Positions 8,254 through 16,684 of a DNA stretch of 64,000 nt are shown here, piece after piece (positions within the stretch are counted from its first letter, which is position 1; each line of letters begins with the position of its first letter). This DNA is from Variovorax jilinensis (lineage in GTDB: Bacteria; Pseudomonadota; Gammaproteobacteria; Burkholderiales; Burkholderiaceae_C): contig NZ_JASZYQ010000003.1 of NCBI RefSeq assembly GCF_030316885.1, positions 682,001 through 746,000 on the forward strand. The letters are read 5' to 3'. The notes below the pieces were generated by a model, which ran no database searches, had not been told where the DNA came from, and worked only from the letters and a program-made list of their open reading frames with translations. Position numbers and translations under genes: made by a program.

Positions 8254-8270
8254 GCTACAAATCTTGTAGC
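8254..8270 (-). promoter_or_regulatory. small hairpin in the infC leader
   Basis: GCTACAA and TTGTAGC form a 7-bp perfect inverted repeat with a 3-base spacer, 24 bases upstream of the infC AUC codon and 68 bases after the thrS stop. It is too weak and lacks a proper T-run for a confident terminator call. It may shape the infC leader. Confidence 0.35.
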
Positions 8271-8337
8271 GATCACCGTGAAGCCCACGCCCACAAGCCG
8301 CCTGTTCGATCAAACCGGCCTTTGAATCCATGCAAAT

Positions 8338-10245
8338 TCAAAGCTTGTGTTGGATGTCGTGGGCGACCTTTTGGGAGAACGCTTCCACCGACATGGCACC
8401 GAGGTCAACATTGCCCCGGGCGCGCACTGCGACGGCACCAGCTTCCTTTTCCTTGTCGCCTACGACGACGATGTAGGGAAGCTTCTGCAACGAATGCTTC
8501 CGTATTTTATACGTAATCTTCTCGTTGTGCAGATCGAGCGAAACTCTAAGCCCTTGATTTTGCAGCGTTTTGGCAACTTCGCTCGCGTAATCGGCCTGGT
8601 TTTCGCTGATATTGAGCACCGCCACCTGCACCGGCGCGAGCCAGGCGGGCATGGCGCCGGCATGGTGTTCGATCAGCATGCCGATGAAGCGCTCGAGGCT
8701 GCCGACGATCGCGCGATGCAGCATCACGGGGTGGGCGCGGCCGCTCGTCTCCGTGACGTACTCGCCACCCAGGCGCTCGGCCATGTTGAAGTCGACCTGC
8801 ATCGTGCCGCACTGCCACTGGCGGCCGATGGCATCGCGCAGCGTGTACTCGATCTTCGGGCCGTAGAAGGCGCCGTCGCCGGGCGCGATCACGAAGTCGA
8901 CGCCGGAGCGGCGCAGCGCCTCCATGACCGCATGCTCGGCCTTGTCCCACAGCTCGTCCGAACCGATGCGGTTCTCGGGGCGCGTCGCGACCTTGTAGAG
9001 GATGTCCGTGAAGCCGAAGTCGGCATAGACCTTCTGCAGCTGCGTCGTATAGGCCACGCACTCCTCGAGGATCTGGTCTTCCGTGCAGAAGATGTGGCCG
9101 TCGTCCTGCGTGAAGCCGCGCACGCGCATGATGCCGTGCAGGCCGCCGCTGGGCTCGTTGCGATGGCACTGGCCGAATTCGCCGTAGCGCAGGGGCAGGT
9201 CGCGGTAGCTGCGCAGGTCCGACTTGAAGATCAGCACGTGCCCAGGGCAGTTCATCGGCTTCAACGCGTATTCGCGCTTCTCCGATTCCGTCGTGAACAT
9301 GTTCTCGCGGTAGTTCTGCCAGTGGCCCGTCTTCTCCCACAGGCTCTTGTCGAGGATCTGCGGGCCCTTCACTTCCTGGTAGCCCGTCTCGCGGTAGATG
9401 CGGCGCATGTACTGCTCGACCTGCTGCCAGATGGCCCAGCCCTTGGGATGCCAGAAGACCAGGCCGGGCGCGGCCTCGTCGATGTGGAACAGGTCGAGTT
9501 CGCGTCCGAGGCGGCGGTGGTCGCGCTTCTCGGCCTCCTCGATGCGGCGGATGTAGTCCTCGAGCTGCTTCTTGTCGGCCCAGGCCGTGCCGTAGATGCG
9601 CTGCAGCTGCTCGTTCTTGGCGTCACCGCGCCAGTACGCGCCGGCCAGCTTCGTGAGCTTGAAGACCTTGAGGAAACGCGTGTTCGGCACGTGCGGGCCG
9701 CGGCACATGTCGACGTATTCCTGGTGGTAGTAGAGGCCCATGGCCTGCTCGTCGGGCATGTCCTCGACCAGCCGCAGCTTGTAGTCCTCGCCGCGCGACG
9801 TGAAGACGTCGATGACCTCGGCGCGCGGCGTCACCTTCTTGACCACGTCGTAGTCCTGCGCGATCAGCTCGCGCATGCGCTTCTCGATCGCCTCCATGTC
9901 CTCGGGCGTGAAGGGGCGCTCGTAGGAGATGTCGTAGTAGAAGCCCTCGTCGATCACCGGTCCGATCACCATCTTGGCCGTCGGGTAGAGCTGCTTCACC
10001 GCATGGCCGACCAGGTGGGCCGTGGAGTGGCGGATGATTTCCAGGCCCTCGTCGTCCTTGGGCGTGATGATCTGCAGCCTGGCAGAGTGGTCGATGATGT
10101 CGCTGGCATCGACCAGGCGACCGTCGACCTTGCCGGCAACCGTCATCTTGGCCAGGCCGGGGCCGATCGAGCGGGCGACGTCGGCCACCGAGACAGGGCC
10201 GGGGAACTCGCGCTGCGAGTTGTCGGGGAGCGTGATCTGGATCAT
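8338..10245 (-). CDS. thrS: threonine-tRNA ligase
   Basis: A 635-residue enzyme of usual length. It has an N-terminal TGS domain (residues 1-62), an editing domain with [11 protein letters not shown] and MCRGPHVP, a class II catalytic core with MNCPGH (zinc cysteine) and the motif 2 segment [15 protein letters not shown], and a C-terminal anticodon-binding domain. It charges tRNA-Thr and clears mischarged serine. The ATG at 10245 is used because the TGS domain begins there ([10 protein letters not shown]). A threonine-rich leader peptide and an attenuator lie directly upstream, implying control by threonyl-tRNA supply. infC follows on the same strand. Confidence 0.98.
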   Translation of the reverse strand: MIQITLPDNSQREFPGPVSVADVARSIGPGLAKMTVAGKVDGRLVDASDIIDHSARLQIITPKDDEGLEIIRHSTAHLVGHAVKQLYPTAKMVIGPVIDEGFYYDISYERPFTPEDMEAIEKRMRELIAQDYDVVKKVTPRAEVIDVFTSRGEDYKLRLVEDMPDEQAMGLYYHQEYVDMCRGPHVPNTRFLKVFKLTKLAGAYWRGDAKNEQLQRIYGTAWADKKQLEDYIRRIEEAEKRDHRRLGRELDLFHIDEAAPGLVFWHPKGWAIWQQVEQYMRRIYRETGYQEVKGPQILDKSLWEKTGHWQNYRENMFTTESEKREYALKPMNCPGHVLIFKSDLRSYRDLPLRYGEFGQCHRNEPSGGLHGIMRVRGFTQDDGHIFCTEDQILEECVAYTTQLQKVYADFGFTDILYKVATRPENRIGSDELWDKAEHAVMEALRRSGVDFVIAPGDGAFYGPKIEYTLRDAIGRQWQCGTMQVDFNMAERLGGEYVTETSGRAHPVMLHRAIVGSLERFIGMLIEHHAGAMPAWLAPVQVAVLNISENQADYASEVAKTLQNQGLRVSLDLHNEKITYKIRKHSLQKLPYIVVVGDKEKEAGAVAVRARGNVDLGAMSVEAFSQKVAHDIQHKL

Positions 10246-10260
10246 GGGAAACCTCGTCGA

Positions 10261-10293
10261 GAAAACAAAAAAGCGCGGTCGTGGACCGCGCTT
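10261..10293 (-). terminator. thrS attenuator: intrinsic terminator
   Basis: Minus strand AAGCGCGGTC-CAC-GACCGCGCTT, a perfect 10-bp stem with a 3-base loop, followed by TTTTGTTTTC. It ends 15 bases before the thrS ATG, so it terminates transcripts inside the leader rather than after a gene. Confidence 0.88.
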
Positions 10294-10335
10294 GGCTCTG
10301 GTTCGTGTACCGGAAATGTTCCGGCGTGCGCGGTC
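10284..10335 (-). promoter_or_regulatory. thrS attenuator: antiterminator pairing
   Basis: The octamer GACCGCGC, which is the 3' arm of the terminator, is present a second time at 10335-10328 (minus strand), starting on the last base of the leader peptide stop codon. This upstream copy can pair with the terminator 5' arm GCGCGGTC at 10291-10284. A ribosome that reaches the stop codon would cover the upstream copy and let the terminator form. A ribosome stalled at the early threonine codons would leave it free to build the antiterminator. Confidence 0.75.
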
Positions 10336-10397
10336 TACCGGCCTCTTCCTTCGGGGAAGCGGCCGTTCGTGGTGAACGGTGTAGTTCGCGGTGTCAT
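10335..10397 (-). CDS. threonine-rich leader peptide of thrS
   Basis: A 20-codon reading frame, ATG to TAG, in the thrS leader, starting [10 protein letters not shown] and ending GRGR. Threonine codons are at positions 2, 5, 6, 9 and 10 (ACA, ACT, ACA, ACC, ACG), so half of the first ten residues are Thr. AAGG lies about 10 bases upstream of the ATG as a weak ribosome binding site. The stop codon overlaps the antiterminator segment. This is the layout of amino-acid attenuation leaders such as thrL. The peptide itself probably has no function beyond its translation. Confidence 0.8.
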   Translation of the reverse strand: MTPRTTPFTTNGRFPEGRGR

Positions 10398-10445
10398 AAC
10401 CAGGGTGCCTTTCTCGCTCTTGTGGGTGCTGAGACTGAGCTCTCG

Positions 10446-10451
10446 ATTGTA
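10446..10451 (-). promoter_or_regulatory. candidate -10 box of the thrS leader transcript
   Basis: TACAAT on the minus strand, 49 bases before the leader peptide ATG. No good -35 match is visible at 17 bases, so the call is tentative. The position fits a short leader transcript beginning near 10439. Confidence 0.4.
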
Positions 10452-10458
10452 TCGGACG

Positions 10459-10491
10459 AAAAAAATCCCCGCGCGTCATCACGCGCAGGGA
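10459..10491 (-). terminator. intrinsic terminator after aceA
   Basis: On the minus strand TCCC-T-GCGCGT pairs with ACGCGC-G-GGGA around a GATG loop, followed by seven T residues. It lies 30 bases past the aceA stop and separates aceA from the thrS leader promoter. Confidence 0.88.
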
Positions 10492-10520
10492 CATGAATCG
10501 AAGAAACCGAACCCGAAGGC

Positions 10521-11852
10521 TTAGTGGAACTGTTCTTCTTCGGTCGAACCGGTCAGTGCCTTGACGCTGGACGAGCCGCCCTGGATGACGGTGGTCACGT
10601 CGTCGAAGTAGCCGGCGCCGACTTCCTGCTGGTGCGACACGAAGGTGTAGCCCTTCTCGCGCGCCGCGAACTCGGGTTCCTGAACCATGTTCACGTAGTG
10701 CTTCATGCCTTCGCCGTTGGCATAGGCGTGGGCGAACTGGAAGGTGTTGAACCAGTTGATGTGAATGCCGGCCAGCGTGATGAACTGGTACTTGTAGCCG
10801 AGCGCCGACAAGTCTTCCTGGAACGAGGCGATCTGCTTGTCGTCGAGGTTCTTCTTCCAGTTGAAGGAAGGCGAGCAGTTGTACGACAGCAGCTTGCCCG
10901 GGCAGGCGGCATGCACGGCCTGCGCGAATTCACGCGCGAAGCCGATGTCCGGCACGCCGGTTTCGCACCACACGAGGTCGGCGTACGGCGCGTAGGCGAC
11001 GCCGCGGCTGATCGCCTGCTCGAGGCCGTTCTTGACGCGGTAGAAGCCTTCCTGGGTGCGTTCGCCGGTGAGGAAGGGCTTGTCGTTGGCGTCGTGGTCC
11101 GACGTGATCAGGTTGGCCGCTTCGGCATCGGTGCGGGCCAGCACGATGGTCGAGACGCCCATGACGTCGGCCGCGAAGCGTGCCGAGATCAGCTTCTCGC
11201 AGGCTTCCTGCGTCGGCACCAGCACCTTGCCGCCCATGTGGCCGCACTTCTTGACGGCTGCGAGCTGGTCTTCGAAGTGAACGCCGGCAGCGCCCGAGGC
11301 GATCATGTTCTTCATCAGTTCGAAGGCGTTCAGCACGCCGCCGAAGCCGGCTTCTGCATCGGCCACGACCGGCAGGAAGTAGTCGATGAATTCCTTGTCG
11401 CCCGGGTTGATGCCGCGGCCCCACTGGATCTCATCGGCGCGCTTGAAGGTGTTGTTGATGCGACGGACCATGGTCGGCACCGAGTCGTAGGCGTAGAGCG
11501 ACTGGTCGGGGTACATCGTTTCCGAGGTGTTGCCGTCGGCGGCGACCTGCCAGCCCGACAGGTACACGGCCTCGAGGCCCGCCTTGGCCTGCTGCATGGC
11601 CTGGCCGGCGCTGATGGCGCCGAAGGCGTTGACGTAGCCCTTCTTGGCGCCGCCGTTGATCTTTTCCCACAGCTTCTCGGCACCGCGGCGAGCCAGCGTG
11701 TGCTCGATCGGCAGCGAGCCGCGCAGGCGCACCACGTCGGCGGCGCTGTAGCCGCGCTTGACGCCCTTCCAGCGCGGATTGGTGGCCCAATCCTTTTCGA
11801 GGGCAGCAATCTGCTGTTCGCGGCTCAATTGTTCGGTGAGGGTCTGGGGCAT
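10521..11852 (-). CDS. aceA: isocitrate lyase
   Basis: A 443-residue enzyme of the short (E. coli-like) class. It has the hallmark KKCGH at residues 201-205, with Cys203 as the catalytic acid, and the substrate-binding stretch [11 protein letters not shown]. It splits isocitrate into succinate and glyoxylate, the first step of the glyoxylate shunt used for growth on acetate and fatty acids. Malate synthase is not in the window. The ATG at 11852 is chosen over a GTG two codons upstream because GGAG sits at the right distance (5 bases) from it. The upstream region carries two inverted repeats, so it is probably tightly regulated. Confidence 0.97.
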   Translation of the reverse strand: MPQTLTEQLSREQQIAALEKDWATNPRWKGVKRGYSAADVVRLRGSLPIEHTLARRGAEKLWEKINGGAKKGYVNAFGAISAGQAMQQAKAGLEAVYLSGWQVAADGNTSETMYPDQSLYAYDSVPTMVRRINNTFKRADEIQWGRGINPGDKEFIDYFLPVVADAEAGFGGVLNAFELMKNMIASGAAGVHFEDQLAAVKKCGHMGGKVLVPTQEACEKLISARFAADVMGVSTIVLARTDAEAANLITSDHDANDKPFLTGERTQEGFYRVKNGLEQAISRGVAYAPYADLVWCETGVPDIGFAREFAQAVHAACPGKLLSYNCSPSFNWKKNLDDKQIASFQEDLSALGYKYQFITLAGIHINWFNTFQFAHAYANGEGMKHYVNMVQEPEFAAREKGYTFVSHQQEVGAGYFDDVTTVIQGGSSSVKALTGSTEEEQFH

Positions 11853-11926
11853 GGTCACTCCGGGGGGTTGATTGAGGGGTGGCGCTGTCGCGTCGTGGAA
11901 TCAACTGTAGCCGTCCGCGAGACTCT

Positions 11927-11946
11927 TATGTCTTATAGAAGACATA
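11927..11946. promoter_or_regulatory. palindromic operator candidate upstream of aceA
   Basis: TATGTCTT-ATAG-AAGACATA, a perfect 8-bp inverted repeat with a 4-base spacer, 75 bases upstream of the aceA start. It resembles operators bound by GntR-type repressors of carbon metabolism; the identity of the regulator is a guess. Confidence 0.55.
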
Positions 11947-11980
11947 TTTTTGCGCCAATGAAATCAACAAGTTAAGAGCG

Positions 11981-12021
11981 TTTTTCTCAATGCGAAATTA
12001 TTTTTCTTGTATTGAGAAAAA
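11981..12021. promoter_or_regulatory. long A/T-rich inverted repeat upstream of aceA
   Basis: TTTTTCTCAAT at 11981-11991 and ATTGAGAAAAA at 12011-12021 form a perfect 11-bp inverted repeat separated by 19 bases, in a strikingly A/T-rich stretch of an otherwise G/C-rich region. It is about 130-170 bases upstream of aceA and 67 bases past the end of the next gene. It could be a regulator or nucleoid-protein site, or a weak terminator. Confidence 0.5.
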
Positions 12022-12087
12022 ATATTGCGGCGCAGCAGGGATTGATTTCACCATGTGAAGCGGCCTTTTCGCGCGTGAAACCGTGGC

Positions 12088-12510
12088 TCAGCGCCGTATC
12101 CAGTCCCCACCCGCGATCCGTTCGCGCCCTTCGATGCGATCGGCCTGTATCTCGTAGACCAGGCAGCGCATCCACTGGTGGCCGACGCGCAGGTCGACCT
12201 CGCGCTTGACGTATTCCCCCGTGTCGTCGGGCCGCACTTCCTCGAGCCGGTCGAGCTGGGCTTCGAGCAGCGGCCCGATGCGATAGACCTCGCCACGAAC
12301 CCTGCCCTCGTCGCCGCCCAGCCGCGCACCCGGGTAGGCGCCGAGATCCCACAGCGTGCCGGCGACGTCGGACTCGCCGACGAACCGGGCAGCCGGCTCG
12401 AAGCGCGCGATGTCGTTGCTGCCGCCGCGGCGCAGCGTGCCGTAGACGAACACGTGGCGGTCGGCGAGCGAGGCAGGTTCGGCAGCATCGGCAGGGGCTT
12501 CGGGCATCAT
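12088..12510 (-). CDS. gamma-glutamylcyclotransferase-like (AIG2/GGACT) protein
   Basis: A 140-residue protein with the family signature VFVYGTLRRGGSND, which forms the substrate-binding loop. The catalytic-acid region probably lies in the segment around RLDRLEEVRPDDTGEYVKREV. Family members cyclise gamma-glutamyl amines or peptides to 5-oxoproline; others are of unknown substrate. Two ATGs lie in tandem at 12510 and 12507. It is divergent from the EamA permease gene with only about 30 bases between starts, and it is followed by the aceA regulatory region. Confidence 0.82.
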   Translation of the reverse strand: MMPEAPADAAEPASLADRHVFVYGTLRRGGSNDIARFEPAARFVGESDVAGTLWDLGAYPGARLGGDEGRVRGEVYRIGPLLEAQLDRLEEVRPDDTGEYVKREVDLRVGHQWMRCLVYEIQADRIEGRERIAGGDWIRR

Positions 12511-12542
12511 CGTCGAGTCGTCCTTCTGAAGCCCGAAGTCTA

Positions 12543-13532
12543 TTGAACACCGCCAACCACGCACCGGGCCGCCTCGTGGCCTACGGTTGCCTTGCCCTCA
12601 GCATGTCGCTGGTCGGCAGCTACGTCGCCCTCTCGAAGCCGCTGGTGGCTGCCTTCCCGGTGCTGCTGCTGGCATGGATGCGCTTCGGCATCGCCGCGCT
12701 GGCCATGCCGCACTGGCTGCGGCGGCCGCCCGAGGAAGCACCGATGAGCAGCCGCACGCGCGGACTGGTGTTCCTCGAATCCTTTCTCGGCAACTTCCTG
12801 TTCTCGATCTGCATGCTGTTCGGCGTCAGCCTCACGAGCGCGGTCTCGGCCGGCGTGATCATGGCGTCGATCCCTGCGGTGGTCGCGATCGGCAGCCGGA
12901 TCTTCCTGCGCGAGCGCATCACGCCGCGCGTCGGCATCGCGATCGGCTGCGCGGCGCTCGGCATCGGCCTGCTGGCACTCGCACCCGCGCAGTCCGCTGC
13001 GCACGCGGGAGCGGCTTCGGGAGGCGCCGGCACGGCTTCGCTGGCCTGGCTCGGCAACCTGCTGGTCTTCTGCGCGGTGCTCTGCGAGGCCGCCTACGCG
13101 GTGATCGGCAAGTCGCTCACCGGGCGTCTCGGGCCGAAGCGCATCTCGGCGCTGATCAACCTCTGGGGCTTCGTGCTGTCGACGCCCTTCGGCATCTGGT
13201 TCGCGCTGCGCTTCGACTTCGCAGCGGTCTCGATCGGCATCTGGGCCCTGCTGTTCGTCTATGCGATGGCGGCCAGCATCTGGACGGTATGGCTCTGGAT
13301 GACCGGCCTGAAGAGCGTGGCCGCGTCGCAGGCCGGCGTGTTCACCGTGATGCTGCCGGTGAGCGCCGCGATGGTCGGCGTGCTGGTGCTCGGCGAGAGT
13401 CTTTCGAGCCTGCAGGTGGTCGCTTTCGCGCTCGCATTGCTCGGCGTGGTGCTCGCGACCTGGCCCCAACGGAACGCCGGAGCGGCTCGAAGCGCTGCGC
13501 CCGAGGGAAAACGCGATGATTTTCCCCTCTGA
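12543..13532 (+). CDS. EamA/DMT-family inner-membrane transporter
   Basis: A 329-residue membrane protein with about ten predicted segments and the two EamA repeats of the drug/metabolite transporter superfamily. The second repeat is seen in LLVFCAVLCEAAYAVIGKSLT onward and ends with the helix LGESLSSLQVVAFALALLGVVLATW. Family members export amino acids or metabolites, or have unknown substrates. The start codon is TTG; no ATG lies upstream in frame and no strong ribosome binding site is seen, so a later start (GTG or ATG in the first helix) is possible. Confidence 0.85.
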   Translation: MNTANHAPGRLVAYGCLALSMSLVGSYVALSKPLVAAFPVLLLAWMRFGIAALAMPHWLRRPPEEAPMSSRTRGLVFLESFLGNFLFSICMLFGVSLTSAVSAGVIMASIPAVVAIGSRIFLRERITPRVGIAIGCAALGIGLLALAPAQSAAHAGAASGGAGTASLAWLGNLLVFCAVLCEAAYAVIGKSLTGRLGPKRISALINLWGFVLSTPFGIWFALRFDFAAVSIGIWALLFVYAMAASIWTVWLWMTGLKSVAASQAGVFTVMLPVSAAMVGVLVLGESLSSLQVVAFALALLGVVLATWPQRNAGAARSAAPEGKRDDFPL

Positions 13533-13665
13533 AAAAACAACAGCCTCCAATGAAAAAGTCTCTTTTTCCCTTGGAAACGCGTTTCTTCTCCTTTAGCATC
13601 CGCAATGCCGATGGAGACACTGCTTTTCATTGGTGAAAGTGTCCAACCAAAAAAGGAAATCAACC

Positions 13666-14094
13666 ATGGCAACTGCAAAGAAGGCTCCGGCCAAGAAAGC
13701 TCCCGCGAAGAAGGCCGCTCCGGCCAAGAAGGCGGCTGCTCCGGCAAAGAAGGCTGCTCCGGCGAAGAAGGCCGCGCCCGCCAAGAAGGCTGCCGCTCCG
13801 GCCAAGAAGGCTGCGCCCGCGAAGAAGGCCGCTCCGGCCAAGAAGCGCACGCCGAATGCCGCGTTCATGAAGGCCCTGACCCCCAGCCCGGCACTCGCCG
13901 CCGTGGTCGGCTCGACGCCGCTGCCGCGCACCGCCGTCGTGAGCAAGCTGTGGGACTACATCAAGAAGAACAACCTTCAGGACAAGGCCAACAAGCGCAA
14001 CATCAACGCCGACGCCAAGCTGAAGGAAATCTTCGGCAAGGCCCAGGTCTCGATGTTCGAACTGGCTTCGCTGATCGGCAAGCACGTCAAGTGA
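13666..14094 (+). CDS. histone H1-like / SWIB-domain fusion protein
   Basis: A 142-residue protein. Residues 1-60 are a Lys/Ala/Pro tail of near-perfect KKAAPAKKAA-type repeats resembling the C-terminal tail of histone H1 and the Bordetella BpH1/AlgP type. Residues 61-142 form a SWIB/MDM2-like domain (SKLWDYIKKNNLQDKANKRNINADAKL). SWIB domains are best known from eukaryotic chromatin remodellers and from chlamydial proteins. A DNA-binding, nucleoid-associated role is likely. AAGGA lies about 10 bases before the ATG, and a strong terminator follows. The repeated tail is prone to length changes between strains. Confidence 0.9.
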   Translation: MATAKKAPAKKAPAKKAAPAKKAAAPAKKAAPAKKAAPAKKAAAPAKKAAPAKKAAPAKKRTPNAAFMKALTPSPALAAVVGSTPLPRTAVVSKLWDYIKKNNLQDKANKRNINADAKLKEIFGKAQVSMFELASLIGKHVK

Positions 14095-14125
14095 GCCTGC
14101 GGGCGCCTCGTGCGCCTGCCTCGAG

Positions 14126-14152
14126 AAAGCCGGCAGCCGCCGGCTTTTTTTT
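14126..14152 (+). terminator. intrinsic terminator after the SWIB gene
   Basis: AGCCGGC-AGCC-GCCGGCT, extended by AA/TT at the base, followed by eight T residues. It lies between two convergent genes, 34 bases past the SWIB stop and 6 bases before the end of the TPP-enzyme gene. Confidence 0.9.
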
Positions 14153-14157
14153 CGCCT

Positions 14158-15879
14158 TCAGCGGCCGCTGTCGCGTGCCGACCGCGTGATCGCGCTCAAG
14201 GTGCCACGCGTGGTGATGATCTCGGGGTCGAGCGGGATCTCGATCAGCGTGCCCGTTTCGGCCGCCAGCGCGCGCAGCAGCGCGGCCTCGAACTGCGCGG
14301 TCTCGGTCACCTTCTCGGCCGCATAGCCGTAGGCGCGCGCGAGCGCGCAGAAGTCCGGATTGCGAAGCGCCGTGCCGCTGACCTTGGTCGGGTATTCGCG
14401 CTCCTGGTGCATCCGGATGGTGCCGAACATGCCGTTGTTGAGCAGCACCACGATGCTCTTGCCGCCATGCTGCGCGGCGGTCGCGAGTTCCTGCCCGTTC
14501 ATGAGGAAGTCGCCGTCGCCGGCGATCGTGAAGGCGATGCGGCCGGTCGCGAGGCTCGCCGCGATGCCGGCCGGCACGCCGTAGCCCATCGCGCCGCTGG
14601 TCGGCGCCAGCTGCGTCTTGTGGCCCTTGGCAAGGCCGTGGTAGCGGAAGTAGCGGTGTACCCAGCTCGCGAAGTTGCCGGCGCCGTTGGTGATTGCGGT
14701 CTCGGGCGGCAGGTGCTTTTGCAGCAGCGCCACCACGGCCTGCATGTCGACCGCGCCGCGCGGCGCTTCGGCCGGCAGGCCGGCCAGCGGCTGCGGCTCG
14801 AGGTTCGCAAGGTAGTCGGCATGCGCGGCCGCGGTCCAGTCCTCCCAGGGCAGTTCGGGTGGCGCGCTCAGCACCTCGAGGCTGCGCGCGGCCGAGGCCA
14901 TGCCGGCGTTGATCGCCAGGTCGGCCTGGTAGACGCGGTTGAGTTCCTCGGCGCTCGCGTGGATGTGGACAAGGGTCTGCTTCGCCTTCGGCGCCTCGAG
15001 CAGCGTGTAGCCGCCCGTGGTCATCTCGCCGAGCCGCGGGCCGATCGCGAGGATCAGGTCGCTCTCGCGCACGCGCGCCGCGAGCTTCGGGTTGATGGCG
15101 ATGCCGACGTCGCCGGCGTAGAGCGGATGGTGGTTGTCGAAGGTGTCCTGGAAGCGGAAGGCGTTGGCCACCGGCAGCTTCCAGTTTTCGGCGAAGCGCT
15201 GCAGCGCCTGCGCGGACTGCGGCGTCCAGCCGCCGCCGCCCGCGATGACCAGCGGCCGGCTCGACGCCAGCAGCAGCTCGCGCAGCGTGCGCAGCGAGCC
15301 CGGATCGCTCCAGGCGGCCACGGCCTCGACGCGCTTGAGCGGCCGAGCGGCCGTCGTGCTGCGCAGCATGTCCTCGGGCAGCACCAGCACCACCGGGCCC
15401 GGACGGCCATTCACGGCGGTCGCGAAGGCCCGCGCCACGTACTCGGGAATGCGGTCGGCGTCGTCGATGCGCTCGACGCGCTTGGCGAAGCCCTTGGTGC
15501 TCGGACCGAAGAAGCTCGCGTAGTCGACCTCCTGGAAGGCCTCGCGGTCGCGGAAGTCGCTGCCGACATCGCCGACGAAAAGCACCATCGGCGTCGAATC
15601 CTGGAACGCGTTGTGGATGCCGATCGATGCATTGGTGGCACCGGGCCCGCGCGTCACGAAGCAGACGCCGGGGCGGTTCGTGAGCTTGCCGTGGGCCTCG
15701 GCCATGAAGGCGGCACCGCCCTCCTGGCGGTTGACGATGAAGCGGATGCGGTCGCCGTGAGCATGGAAGCCGTCGAGCACCGCGAGAAAGCTCTCGCCCG
15801 GCACGCCGAAGGCCAGCTCGACGCCCTGCGCGATCAGGCACTCGACAATCAGATGGCCGGCCGGTTGGGATGGACTCAT
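14158..15879 (-). CDS. thiamine pyrophosphate-dependent enzyme (acetolactate synthase-like)
   Basis: A 573-residue protein with all three TPP-enzyme domains. The N-terminal PYR domain carries GVPGESFLAVLDG and the catalytic Glu in NRQEGGAAFMAEAHGKL. A central domain follows, and the C-terminal PP domain has the GDGDFLMNGQEL...NNGMFGTIRMHQ metal/TPP motif. The family includes acetolactate synthase, glyoxylate carboligase, oxalyl-CoA decarboxylase and benzoylformate decarboxylase. No small regulatory subunit (ilvN) is adjacent, so a catabolic role is more likely than valine synthesis. It is divergent from the TetR gene with 96 bases between starts. Confidence 0.85.
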   Translation of the reverse strand: MSPSQPAGHLIVECLIAQGVELAFGVPGESFLAVLDGFHAHGDRIRFIVNRQEGGAAFMAEAHGKLTNRPGVCFVTRGPGATNASIGIHNAFQDSTPMVLFVGDVGSDFRDREAFQEVDYASFFGPSTKGFAKRVERIDDADRIPEYVARAFATAVNGRPGPVVLVLPEDMLRSTTAARPLKRVEAVAAWSDPGSLRTLRELLLASSRPLVIAGGGGWTPQSAQALQRFAENWKLPVANAFRFQDTFDNHHPLYAGDVGIAINPKLAARVRESDLILAIGPRLGEMTTGGYTLLEAPKAKQTLVHIHASAEELNRVYQADLAINAGMASAARSLEVLSAPPELPWEDWTAAAHADYLANLEPQPLAGLPAEAPRGAVDMQAVVALLQKHLPPETAITNGAGNFASWVHRYFRYHGLAKGHKTQLAPTSGAMGYGVPAGIAASLATGRIAFTIAGDGDFLMNGQELATAAQHGGKSIVVLLNNGMFGTIRMHQEREYPTKVSGTALRNPDFCALARAYGYAAEKVTETAQFEAALLRALAAETGTLIEIPLDPEIITTRGTLSAITRSARDSGR

Positions 15880-15946
15880 GGATGCGATCTCTCTGCTGCT
15901 TCGGATGGAGGCGGAATTATCCGCGCGCCCACGGTCGGCTTGCCTT

Positions 15947-15970
15947 AATTCACCAACCGGTTAAATTCAC
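15947..15970. promoter_or_regulatory. candidate TetR operator, tetR/TPP-enzyme intergenic
   Basis: AATTCACC-AACC-GGTTAAATT followed by CAC. It is an imperfect inverted repeat and contains AATTCAC twice as a direct repeat. The same half-site forms a clean palindrome at 16685-16704 upstream of the ABC operon. It ends 5 bases before the tetR ATG, fitting autorepression. Confidence 0.5.
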
Positions 15971-15975
15971 CCCTC

Positions 15976-16623
15976 ATGAAAGCTCCCACCGCCGCGCCAG
16001 CGGAACCGCGCTCTCGCGACGCCGACCGCTCGCAACTCGCGATCCTCGCCTCGGCCCGCGTGGAGTTCTCGCAGCGCGGCCTGGCAGGCGCGCGCATGGA
16101 CAGCATCGCCGAGCGCGCAGGGCTCAACAAGCGGCTCATCTACTACTATTTCGGAAGCAAGGACGACCTCTTCCTCGCGGTGCTCGAAGGCACCTATGCA
16201 GACATTCGCGCCGCCGAGCAACAGTTGCATCTCGACCAGGTCGAGCCGGTGGAGGCGATCCGGCGGCTGGTGTCCTTCACCTGGCACTACTACCTCGAGC
16301 ATCCCGAGTTCATCACGCTGCTCAACAGCGAGAACCTGCACCGAGCCGTGCACCTGAAGCGCTCGGAGCGAATCCAGGAGATGAACTCGCCGCTCGTGAA
16401 GCTGCTCGACGGCGTGCTCGAGCGCGGCCGCGCCGACGACCTGTTCCGTGCCGGGATCGACCCGGTGCAGCTCTACATCTCGATCGCGTCGCTGTGCTAC
16501 TTCTACCTGTCGAACAACGACACGCTGTCGGCGATCTTCGGGCGCAACCTACGCGCCCCCAAGGCCATGGCGCAGCGGCTGTCGCACATGACCGACCTGG
16601 TGCTCGGCTACGTGCTGCGCTGA
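15976..16623 (+). CDS. TetR/AcrR-family transcriptional regulator
   Basis: A 215-residue regulator. The helix-turn-helix is at residues about 20-65 (ILASARVEFSQRGLAGARMDSIAERAGLNKRLIYYYFGSK), followed by an all-helical ligand-binding domain of the type named TetR_C_41/RutR-like by its length and the YYYFGSKDDLF...HYYLEHPEF pattern. The gene is divergent from the TPP enzyme and 143 bases upstream of the ABC transporter operon on the same strand. Candidate operators flank it on both sides, so it probably represses itself, the TPP enzyme and the downstream operon until a pathway intermediate binds. Confidence 0.88.
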   Translation: MKAPTAAPAEPRSRDADRSQLAILASARVEFSQRGLAGARMDSIAERAGLNKRLIYYYFGSKDDLFLAVLEGTYADIRAAEQQLHLDQVEPVEAIRRLVSFTWHYYLEHPEFITLLNSENLHRAVHLKRSERIQEMNSPLVKLLDGVLERGRADDLFRAGIDPVQLYISIASLCYFYLSNNDTLSAIFGRNLRAPKAMAQRLSHMTDLVLGYVLR

Positions 16624-16684
16624 TAGGGGTATCTCCTAGGCAGCGGGTCGTTGACTGGAGGTCGGGCGGCTTCCTAGAATCGGT

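Noticed and set aside
8347..10524. 725-codon open frame opposite thrS
   Set aside because: Shadow of a certain housekeeping gene; composition dominated by Leu/Ala/Arg/Val/Asp expected from antisense of high-GC codons.
13681..13845. Direct repeats resembling a CRISPR or satellite array
   Set aside because: They encode the Lys/Ala/Pro tail in frame with a good start site and domain; units are irregular and there are no spacers.
14158..15879. Biosynthetic acetolactate synthase large subunit (ilvB/ilvI)
   Set aside because: No ilvN/ilvH or ilvC neighbour and a TetR-controlled divergent context; kept as a general TPP enzyme.
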